DNA of 6,061 nucleotides from an uncultured Elusimicrobiales bacterium (lineage in GTDB: Bacteria > Elusimicrobiota > Elusimicrobia > Elusimicrobiales > Elusimicrobiaceae), in assembly GCA_944322775.1 (NCBI GenBank), contig CALUQA010000123.1, forward strand, positions 1-6,061. Direction: 5' to 3'. A model generated the notes under the pieces. That model worked only from the letters and a program-made list of their open reading frames with translations. It was not told where the DNA came from and ran no database searches. Positions 1-5,707 of the stretch are shown here, piece by piece. Numbering within the stretch: the stretch's first letter is position 1; each line of letters starts with the position of its first letter. A program made the position numbers and the translations under genes.

Positions 1-93
1 CATAGTTAAAATAAAAATATGAACAGGGCAAATTCTCCATCGTGCAGGATTGCAAATCAGCTCTGGCAAACGAAGTTTAGAAAGCAGGCAGCC

Positions 94-122
94 TTGCCAG
101 CAAATAATAAAATTTCTATACT
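94..122 (+). promoter_or_regulatory. sigma70-type promoter of the pilin gene
   Basis: A -35 box TTGCCA (94-99) is followed by a 17-base AT-rich spacer and a -10 box TATACT (117-122). The match to the sigma70 consensus is good and the spacing optimal. Transcription should start near 129, giving a leader of about 22 bases that contains the ribosome binding site at 138-144. A 7-bp inverted repeat (63-69 with 94-100) has its right arm on the -35 box. Confidence 0.72.
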
Positions 123-150
123 ACATATATCCTATGTAAAGGAGTTTGTA

Positions 151-651
151 ATGAAGAAACAAGGTTTTACATTAATTGAGTTGTTGGTAGTTGTTTTAAT
201 TATCGGCATTTTGTCCAGCATTGCTTTGCCGCAGTATGAAAAAGCGGTAATGAAGGCCCGTGCCGCCAATGCCTATCAAATTGTGGCTTCCATCAATACG
301 GCACAACAAATGGCTAATTTGGAAAATGGCACAAAAGGAGAAATTTACCCGTTTGAGGAACTGTCTCTGTCTTTTGTAAATGCTGATGGAACTCCCGCTA
401 CTGGGTATTATTATTCTGCTAAAGATTATAGCTTCTCTCTTAACCGGAAAACGGAACAAACTCAAATGGAACCGGCCGCCGCAGTGTTAAAGAATACGAG
501 TATCTATTTGAGTATTAACAACGGACGCAGAGCATGCGGTGTGGTGGATTCTAGCAATACTAGTGAGGTGTCCCTTTGCAAGGCGATTGTCGGTAGTTCG
601 ACAGCAGCTAGCTCCGTTTGTGTTAGCGGTTCTGTTTGCTATATAGAATAG
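151..651 (+). CDS. type IV prepilin (PilE/PilA-like major pilin or pseudopilin)
   Basis: Structural subunit of a type IV pilus or related filament, inserted in the inner membrane, processed by a prepilin peptidase and polymerised outward. The 166-residue product begins with the class III leader MKKQG, then FTLIE: cleavage is expected after G5, and E10 is the conserved Glu5 of the mature protein. A hydrophobic helix spans about residues 6-28, followed by the usual amphipathic helix and a variable globular part. Four cysteines (C129, C143, C157, C163) lie in the last 40 residues and could form two disulfides, as in the D-region loop of major pilins. I chose the ATG at 151, not the in-frame ATG at 19, because AAAGGAG (138-144) sits 6 bases upstream, a promoter lies at 94-122, and the leader peptide must start here. 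The gene is monocistronic. No pilus assembly genes are nearby, so it cannot be told whether this is the major pilin or a minor one. Confidence 0.95.
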   Translation: MKKQGFTLIELLVVVLIIGILSSIALPQYEKAVMKARAANAYQIVASINTAQQMANLENGTKGEIYPFEELSLSFVNADGTPATGYYYSAKDYSFSLNRKTEQTQMEPAAAVLKNTSIYLSINNGRRACGVVDSSNTSEVSLCKAIVGSSTAASSVCVSGSVCYIE

Positions 652-669
652 TCTTTCTGTTTTACGTGA

Positions 670-705
670 AAAAAGAACTTGTCTGACTTAAGACAAGTTC
701 TTTTT
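670..705 (+). terminator. intrinsic terminator of the pilin gene
   Basis: A perfect 15-bp stem (670-684 with 691-705) closes a 6-base loop GACTTA. The right arm ends in a T-run (701-705), complementary to the A-run that opens the left arm. It lies 18 bases after the pilin stop. The A-run/T-run symmetry means it could also work in the reverse direction. Confidence 0.93.
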
Positions 706-849
706 ATTTCCTGCCAATATCTTAACCGGCAAAATGCCCTGTGCATTTGTTGCTTAATCTTTAAAGGAAATGCTTGGAAAAAGACTTTGCAAGCACTTGG
801 CATTCTGGGGGTGCCAGAAAGGATTTTACCAGGAAATATTTTTCTAAAG

Positions 850-879
850 TTGGCGTACCGGAACCTCTCTTTATATGCT
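850..879 (+). promoter_or_regulatory. possible weak promoter of the glycosyltransferase pair
   Basis: TTGGCG (850-855) and TATGCT (874-879) are separated by 18 bases, with an overlapping alternative TTATAT at 871-876. If used, transcription would start about 6 bases before the ATG at 892, leaving almost no leader. This fits the absence of a Shine-Dalgarno sequence before that gene. Both boxes deviate from consensus. Support is mainly positional: a strong terminator lies upstream, so the pair needs its own promoter somewhere in 706-891. Confidence 0.3.
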
Positions 880-891
880 TAACTATTAATT

Positions 892-1602
892 ATGCCTAAG
901 ACACAAAATAAACCCGTTTTAAGTATTGTGCTGCCTTGTTTAAATGAAGCCGCGTCCTTGCCGTTTTGCTTGTCTGAAATTAAACAAACCATGGATACCC
1001 TGGATATTTCTTATGAAATTATCGTGGCGGATAATCATTCCACCGATAACAGCGCCCAAATAGCTCACTCTTCCCGGGCCCGGGTGCTGTCGGTGGCCAA
1101 ACGCGGTTACGGTTGTGCCGTAAACGGCGGCATTTTGGCGGCTAAAGGGGATATTGTCCTGTTTGCCGATGCAGATTGTTCCTATCCGTTTTATGATATT
1201 GCCAAATTAGTGGAGCCTATTCTGCAAAATAAAGAAGATTTTGTGCTGGGCAACCGTTTAAACAATACGCAGGAAAAGGGGGCTATGCCTTGGCTCAACC
1301 GATATTTGGGCACCCCTGTACTATCAGCCTTAATCCGCTGGTTATACGGGCTGCCAGTATATGACTGTAATGGCGGCATGCGGGCTTTGCGCAGAAATTT
1401 GTATGAAACGCTTAACTTAAAACAGCCCGGCATGGAATATGCCAGTGAAATGTTGATTGCTGTTGCCAAACAAAAACTGCGCTATTTGGAAGTGCCAATT
1501 TCTTTGCGCCGCGCCCACCCCTCCCATACGCCGTACTTACGGCCTTGGCGGGACGGCGTCAGACACTTGCGCATTATTTTAACCGCCTTATTTAAAAAAT
1601 AA
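892..1602 (+). CDS. GT2 family glycosyltransferase, polyprenyl-phosphate sugar synthase-like (DPM1/GtrB-type)
   Basis: Probably transfers a sugar from a nucleotide-sugar to polyprenyl phosphate at the cytoplasmic face of the inner membrane. The 236-residue product is a single GT-A domain: the opening strand ends in PCLNEA (15-20), DNHSTD (47-52) and RGYG (71-74) line the nucleotide-sugar site, and DADCSYP (93-99) holds the metal-binding D-x-D. GNR (120-122) and the C-terminal R-x-H-P-S-H-T and RPWRDGVRHLR stretches (207-227) are typical of the dolichol-phosphate mannose/glucose synthase branch. It lacks the two C-terminal membrane helices of GtrB, so it should be soluble or peripheral. No Shine-Dalgarno sequence precedes the ATG, which is set by the conserved N-terminal strand. 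A membrane GT-C-like gene follows after 4 bases, suggesting that this enzyme makes the lipid-linked donor for it. The sugar cannot be read from the sequence. Confidence 0.92.
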   Translation: MPKTQNKPVLSIVLPCLNEAASLPFCLSEIKQTMDTLDISYEIIVADNHSTDNSAQIAHSSRARVLSVAKRGYGCAVNGGILAAKGDIVLFADADCSYPFYDIAKLVEPILQNKEDFVLGNRLNNTQEKGAMPWLNRYLGTPVLSALIRWLYGLPVYDCNGGMRALRRNLYETLNLKQPGMEYASEMLIAVAKQKLRYLEVPISLRRAHPSHTPYLRPWRDGVRHLRIILTALFKK

Positions 1603-1606
1603 AACC

Positions 1607-3223
1607 ATGAAAAAAACGCTCCGTTTTTATTTGCCCTCCATGCTGTTATTGCTGCTCCTTATGGTGTTAAGCGGGCTGTACAGCGTTTGGCTGGGCATAG
1701 ATGTGAATTTTGATTTGTTAAACTATCATCTTTACAATCCGTATGCTTTTCTAAACGGCAAAATAGGGCAAGACGTTTTTGCGGCCGGGGTGCATTCGAC
1801 CCTAAATCCGCTGCCGGATTTGTATTTGTATTGGGTGTTTTTCACGTTTTTTAACTCCCCCAAATGGATCGGTTTTTTTATGGGCCTGCCCTATGGGGTG
1901 CTGATTTGGCTGGTGTACCAACTGGCGCGGGATGTTTTCCGCCATACGATGTATCCCAAAACCTATGCCGCCATGGCCGCTTTTATTGGTTGCAGTGCGG
2001 CGGGGATTATGTCGCAGGTGGGCACCAGCACCAATGAAATTCCGCTGGGCGTTTTGCATATTTTGGCGTTCTGGTTGGTGGTGCGCGCTTTGCAAAATAC
2101 GCAAAGGACCTATGGAGTATATGTGGCCGCTTTGCTGGCCGGCGCCGCGGCCGGGCTTAAACTGACGGGGGCCTCCTTTTGCATAGCCCTGACGGTCGTG
2201 TTGCTGTGTTATATCAAACGTTTTGAAAAACCCTGGAAAGTGTTTATCTTGTATGCTTTGTGTGGTGCAGGCGGCTTTCTGCTGACAAACGGTTATTTTA
2301 TGTGGCAGAATTTTTCCCTGTATGGAAATCCACTGTTTCCTTATTATAATCAGATCTTTCATTCTCCTTATTTTGATAATTTTAACGTGACGGAAAGTCA
2401 TTTTTTTCCTACCAACTGGCTGCAATGGCTGTTTTATCCGTTCTTTTGGGCGTTTACACCCACAACCTATGTGGCAGAAGCAGAGGTGCAGGACAGCCGC
2501 CTGGCGCTGTTTATTCTCACGCTGCTGGTGTGGGTAGTGTTAATTGTTAAAAACCGGCTGGGGGGCATAAAAAAAGAATGGGCAATTCCCCTGGTGGTTT
2601 ATTGCGCTATAGGCTATGTGATATGGCTGGTCCAGTTTTCTATTTTGCGTTATGCCGCCGTTTTGGAAGCCCTGTGCGGAATAGTCATTATAGGGGTGTG
2701 TGCCGCCGTAAGCCAAAGGCGCTGGGGCCTGTATTTGGCCCTGTTGCTGCTGGGGGTGAGTATGTGGGGGTATCAAGCGCCGGACTGGCACCACGAGATG
2801 TTTTTGAAGCAAGCGGTCTTTTTTGATGAAAAACCCCAAATTGAAGATGACAGCCTGGTGTTTTTTATGCATTTGCCGTCTTCTTACCTGGCCCCCCTAT
2901 TAAATCCTAACGCCACCTATATGGGCGGGTTTGTGTCCAAACCGGAAGAATACCCCGAAGAATTTAGGGAAACGGCCGCCCAGCGCAATAATATATCGGC
3001 CCAATACTATCGTTTCCATTTTGAGGATTTGCAACGGGCAAAAATAGCGCAACATCAAGGGCCTATTTATATTATCTCGGTGGATTGGCCCATGATTGTT
3101 AATCCGGCCACGCTGGCGCGTTTTGGCCTAAAAGGCACACGAGAAAATTGCAAACGTTTTGTCACTAATTTTACGGTTTATTCTACGGATTTGGCCATCT
3201 GCCGCGTAGAAAAAATAAATTAA
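1607..3223 (+). CDS. multi-pass membrane protein, probable GT-C fold glycosyltransferase
   Basis: Probably an integral inner-membrane transferase that takes a sugar from a polyprenyl-phosphate donor and adds it to a glycan or glycolipid on the periplasmic side. The 538-residue product has roughly 10-12 hydrophobic segments between residues 7 and 388, then a soluble C-terminal domain (about 390-538). The first outer loop, just after helix 1, carries acidic residues D32 and D36 in a D-x-x-N-Y-H context. That is where GT-C enzymes keep their catalytic aspartate. A conserved-looking G-L-K-L-T-G stretch (183-188) starts a later helix. It begins 4 bases after the GT2 stop without a Shine-Dalgarno sequence, so translational coupling is likely. 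The GT-C reading rests on topology, the loop aspartates and the GT2 partner. I cannot name a precise family; a flippase or O-antigen polymerase-like protein is the main alternative. Confidence 0.78.
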   Translation: MKKTLRFYLPSMLLLLLLMVLSGLYSVWLGIDVNFDLLNYHLYNPYAFLNGKIGQDVFAAGVHSTLNPLPDLYLYWVFFTFFNSPKWIGFFMGLPYGVLIWLVYQLARDVFRHTMYPKTYAAMAAFIGCSAAGIMSQVGTSTNEIPLGVLHILAFWLVVRALQNTQRTYGVYVAALLAGAAAGLKLTGASFCIALTVVLLCYIKRFEKPWKVFILYALCGAGGFLLTNGYFMWQNFSLYGNPLFPYYNQIFHSPYFDNFNVTESHFFPTNWLQWLFYPFFWAFTPTTYVAEAEVQDSRLALFILTLLVWVVLIVKNRLGGIKKEWAIPLVVYCAIGYVIWLVQFSILRYAAVLEALCGIVIIGVCAAVSQRRWGLYLALLLLGVSMWGYQAPDWHHEMFLKQAVFFDEKPQIEDDSLVFFMHLPSSYLAPLLNPNATYMGGFVSKPEEYPEEFRETAAQRNNISAQYYRFHFEDLQRAKIAQHQGPIYIISVDWPMIVNPATLARFGLKGTRENCKRFVTNFTVYSTDLAICRVEKIN

Positions 3224-3225
3224 CC

Positions 3226-3254
3226 GCCTTCTGCAAAGGGGGCTTCCCTATTTT
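3226..3254 (+). terminator. possible weak intrinsic terminator of the glycosyltransferase pair
   Basis: GCCTTCT (3226-3232) can pair with AGGGGGC (3237-3243), including two G-U pairs, around a GCAA (GNRA-type) tetraloop. An interrupted T-rich stretch (3244-3254) follows. It starts only 2 bases after the stop codon. The imperfect T-run makes it weaker than the other terminators in the window. Confidence 0.42.
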
Positions 3255-3293
3255 GGCTTAACCTGAGTGCATAAAATGCGAGGTTGTTGCCCT

Positions 3294-3328
3294 AAAAAAT
3301 CACGCGGCATTTGTTAAACGCCGCGTGA
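3294..3328 (-). terminator. intrinsic terminator of the arylsulfate sulfotransferase gene
   Basis: TCACGCGGC (3300-3308) pairs perfectly with GCCGCGTGA (3320-3328) over 9 bp, with an 11-base loop. Read on the minus strand, the GC-rich stem is followed directly by six Ts (A-run at 3294-3299). It lies 18 bases after the stop codon of the minus-strand gene. On the plus strand no T-run follows the stem, so the orientation is clear. Confidence 0.9.
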
Positions 3329-3346
3329 CAAAACAACAGCCTGGTT

Positions 3347-4852
3347 TTAAAATTTATGTTCTTTGGGATACAGACGCCCCGGCGTGGGATAGAAGGGCAT
3401 TTTATCCACGCGGTATATCATATCCGTGGGCAGAGCAAAGCTAAGTTGATAGAGCTTTTCTTTCGTGTCTTTATTTACTTCTACAATTGCTTTTTCCATA
3501 CCGTATAAAATAAGCAGGTTCCCGTCGGGCAATACATCTATGTCCGAGGTATAGTTATTATCGGTCAGGGACGGGTCAAAATATTCATATGTTTTTTGGG
3601 CCGTCCATTTGCCGTGTTCGCCCGCTATTTTATACTCCACGTAGCGGCTTTTGTCGCAGGGGTAGCCGCGGTTGTCAAAAAGGCCCAGGGTGCCGTCTGC
3701 CCACAGGAAAAGGGCATGTTGGTGTTTAGGCCCGTCGGAACGTCCGCCCCCTTTTACGCGGTAATCCTGCAGGGAAGGCAGCAAATCCAAAAAACCACGG
3801 TGTTTGGCCGTGGGGTCGTCCGGCGGCAGGAAATCCAATTTGTCGCTGGCCATCCACCACAGCAGTTCCCACGGGGTGTATTTGACGGCCAAAACGCCTA
3901 AGTTGCGGAAGGAGCAATATAAAATATCGTTTTTCTCATCATATACTATGGAATTAATATGAGCCCAATCTATGGCCTGTTGGGTGCCTTTTTGGGTGAT
4001 ATAGATGTTGTCTTCATCAAAGACCACGCGGTTTAACAAAGCCAATTCTTCCGGATTATTTTTTGCGCGGACAATTTTGCGTATCAGCTCCCCGGTGGCC
4101 AAATCCCGCACGATGTTGCCTTGTTTGTCTATTTCTATAAGGCGGTCCTCCACACCCCACTTGGAATTGGCCAAAGAAATATAATGCTCGCCCTTTTTTA
4201 CGCGGTCATGGTGGCTGATTTTGTTTTCATCGCTCAAATCCAGCTGCCTTTGCCCCAGCAATGTTTCTGAACCGATATCGGTAACCAGCATCATTTCTTC
4301 GTTTTCGGGTACGATGCGTTGCAATTCGTTTAAACGAGGCTTGTCATCTATATTCAAATAGCGCAAATTGCCTTTGCGGCTATAGCCTAAAATGGCCCAA
4401 CTTAAAGAGGGGTATTTGGTGCCAATACTGGCACTGATAAAATAAATATCGTCCGTTTGGGCTTGGGGAGACTCTTTGTCTACAACTACTACTTGCTGCG
4501 GCGGCACAAATTCATCATTTACCATTATTTCCGGAATGTCTACCGTAAAATCTTTGGTTTTGTTTTGATACTGTACGGTTATTTTATTTTTTGTTTTGGG
4601 GTATAAACCGTGGATAGGAAACTGCCTGCCGTACCCGGCCGGAAAAGTGTGGGTAATGTCTGCATCACCGTGCTGGCCGGCCACGGTAACGGTAAGCGGT
4701 GTTTTATTTGTAAAGGGCAGTTTATATATGCCGGAAAGAGGCGTTCTGCCGCCGGGGTTTAATATAAAGCGCGGGCGGTTTTGGTAAACAACTAACACCG
4801 TCAAAAGTACGATCAAAGTGGTAAAAAATAAAATTTTTTTGTTCTTTTTCAC
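3347..4852 (-). CDS. assT: arylsulfate sulfotransferase (PAPS-independent, ASST/AssT family)
   Basis: Moves a sulfuryl group from one phenolic sulfate ester to another phenol, without PAPS, through a sulfohistidine intermediate on the outer side of the inner membrane. The 501-residue product starts with lysines and a hydrophobic segment (about 7-23) with no clear cleavage site or lipobox, so it is probably membrane-anchored. A beta-sandwich N-terminal domain (about 30-115) follows, then a beta-propeller. Catalytic residues of the E. coli enzyme (H252, H356, R374, H436) have counterparts in SHHD (H214/H215), AHINSI (H298), SFRN (R316) and KHQHA (H377 or H379). The H298-R316 distance of 18 equals H356-R374. 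Only two cysteines remain (C313, C399), 86 residues apart, so the short-range disulfide of the enterobacterial enzyme seems absent. The start is the GTG at 4852, the only suitable codon before the lysine-rich segment. The open frame upstream overlaps the divergent gene and is not coding. No Shine-Dalgarno sequence is seen. Confidence 0.93.
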   Translation of the reverse strand: MKKNKKILFFTTLIVLLTVLVVYQNRPRFILNPGGRTPLSGIYKLPFTNKTPLTVTVAGQHGDADITHTFPAGYGRQFPIHGLYPKTKNKITVQYQNKTKDFTVDIPEIMVNDEFVPPQQVVVVDKESPQAQTDDIYFISASIGTKYPSLSWAILGYSRKGNLRYLNIDDKPRLNELQRIVPENEEMMLVTDIGSETLLGQRQLDLSDENKISHHDRVKKGEHYISLANSKWGVEDRLIEIDKQGNIVRDLATGELIRKIVRAKNNPEELALLNRVVFDEDNIYITQKGTQQAIDWAHINSIVYDEKNDILYCSFRNLGVLAVKYTPWELLWWMASDKLDFLPPDDPTAKHRGFLDLLPSLQDYRVKGGGRSDGPKHQHALFLWADGTLGLFDNRGYPCDKSRYVEYKIAGEHGKWTAQKTYEYFDPSLTDNNYTSDIDVLPDGNLLILYGMEKAIVEVNKDTKEKLYQLSFALPTDMIYRVDKMPFYPTPGRLYPKEHKF

Positions 4853-4858
4853 GTTGTT

Positions 4859-4867
4859 ATTATAACA
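4859..4867 (-). promoter_or_regulatory. extended -10 promoter of the sulfotransferase gene
   Basis: The minus strand reads TGTTATAAT, a perfect TGnTATAAT extended -10, with the hexamer from 4864 down to 4859. The expected -35 position holds CCTATA, not a consensus box. Counting the hexamer's last base as -7 places +1 at about 4852, the G of the GTG start codon, which predicts a leaderless or nearly leaderless mRNA. Confidence 0.66.
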
Positions 4868-5015
4868 TAAACATTTCTTCTTATAGGCACCGCCGGACTG
4901 CTGAAAAGATATCCTGTTCCGGGTTGGCAAAATTTTTAATGTCAGCGGCTTTGTGGCTGCGGTCAACGCCCCTTGCACCCTCTGCGCTTTCTCTCTTGCT
5001 GGCCCTGCTTTAAAA

Positions 5016-5032
5016 GGCAGCCCTTTGCTGCC
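5016..5032. repeat. perfect inverted repeat in the divergent spacer
   Basis: GGCAGC (5016-5021) and GCTGCC (5027-5032) form a 6-bp palindrome with a 5-base centre. Its right arm reaches the -35 region of the radical SAM promoter (hexamer at 5054-5059), where a regulator could bind. As RNA on the minus strand it would be a short hairpin followed by TTTTA. No gene upstream on that strand would need a terminator. Confidence 0.4.
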
Positions 5033-5050
5033 GCGGCCCCGTGTGTAAAC

Positions 5051-5059
5051 TGGTATAAT
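5051..5059 (+). promoter_or_regulatory. extended -10 promoter of the radical SAM gene
   Basis: TGGTATAAT is a perfect extended -10 (TGnTATAAT). At 17-base spacing the -35 position holds CCGCGG, so the promoter appears to rely on the extended element. Transcription should start near 5066, giving a leader of about 12 bases that just contains the ribosome binding site. Confidence 0.7.
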
Positions 5060-5077
5060 ACTTATAAGAGGTGTTAT

Positions 5078-5707
5078 ATGCAAAGCCCTAGCATTGTTTA
5101 CCGTTTTAAAAACGGCTTGTATATCAATTTGACCAATCGCTGCCCGAACCTGTGTGCCTTTTGCATTAAAACAAAATGGCATATGCAGTTTAACGGCTAT
5201 AATTTGGATTTGCAGGGCAAAGAGCCTTCCGCCCAGGAAGTGCTGGCCCTGCTGGATAAAGAAATGCACACCCCCTGCCAGGAAGTAGTCTTCTGCGGGT
5301 ATGGGGAGCCGACCATGCGTTTGGACGCTTTGCTGGAGATCGGCCGCGCACTTAAAAAACGCGCCGATTATCCTTCCTTTAAAGTGCGCCTGAACACCAA
5401 CGGTTTGGGTAATTTGATTAATAAGCGCGACATCGTGCCGGACTTAAAAACGGCCGTGGATATCGTCAACGTCAGCCTCAACGCCCAAAACGAAACGCTT
5501 TGGCGCCAAATCGTGCGCCCGGCGCCGGGGTATGAAGACGGCTTTAAAAGCGTGCTGGATTTCTTGAAAAAATGCGCTGCGGCCGGTTTTACGCGCGTGG
5601 CTGCCAGCTGTGTGGACAATACCGGCGCAGACCCCCAGGCCGTAAAGGCGCTGGCGGCGTCCTGCGGGGCGGCGTTTAACGAAAGGGAATATTTAGATGA
5701 ACAATAA
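5078..5707 (+). CDS. radical SAM protein, TatD-associated family-like
   Basis: A cytoplasmic iron-sulfur enzyme expected to cleave S-adenosylmethionine and start a radical reaction; the substrate is unknown. The 209-residue product has the 4Fe-4S cluster motif C-x3-C-x2-C (C22, C26, C29) in NRCPNLCAFC, the SAM-binding motif GYGEPT (74-79), and strands with RLNTNG (104-109) and VSLNAQNE (132-139). These, the short N-terminal lead-in (GLYINLTNRCPN) and the lack of any extra C-terminal domain resemble the small radical SAM proteins encoded beside, or fused to, TatD nucleases. No TatD gene is visible within the window. The ATG at 5078 is preferred over the in-frame ATG at 4973 because GAGG (5068-5071) lies 6 bases upstream and the promoter lies between the two. 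The end overlaps the next gene by 11 bases, so the two are co-transcribed and probably translationally coupled. Confidence 0.92.
   Translation: MQSPSIVYRFKNGLYINLTNRCPNLCAFCIKTKWHMQFNGYNLDLQGKEPSAQEVLALLDKEMHTPCQEVVFCGYGEPTMRLDALLEIGRALKKRADYPSFKVRLNTNGLGNLINKRDIVPDLKTAVDIVNVSLNAQNETLWRQIVRPAPGYEDGFKSVLDFLKKCAAAGFTRVAASCVDNTGADPQAVKALAASCGAAFNEREYLDEQ

Noticed and set aside
19..150. N-terminal extension of the pilin frame from the ATG at 19
   Set aside because: No ribosome binding site precedes it, it overlaps the promoter at 94-122, and it would bury the prepilin leader peptide 44 residues inside the protein.
679..882. 67-codon open frame after the pilin gene
   Set aside because: Its start lies within the terminator stem, it has no ribosome binding site, and its product has no recognisable features and an ordinary chance composition.
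1802..2425. Long open frame on the minus strand inside the GT-C-like gene
   Set aside because: It is rich in His, Gln and Arg with no domain pattern, and is fully explained as the antisense shadow of a membrane-protein gene.
5016..5037. Minus-strand intrinsic terminator reading of the GGCAGC/GCTGCC hairpin
   Set aside because: There is only a four-T tail, a 6-bp stem and no minus-strand gene upstream of it. It is kept as an inverted repeat instead.
4973..5077. Upstream extension of the radical SAM frame from the ATG at 4973
   Set aside because: It crosses the promoter at 5051-5059 and the ribosome binding site. The extra residues look like random translation, and the family starts just before the cysteine motif.
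4853..5269. 139-codon upstream extension of the sulfotransferase frame
   Set aside because: It would overlap the divergent radical SAM gene and both promoters. The lysine-rich hydrophobic anchor begins exactly at the GTG at 4852.
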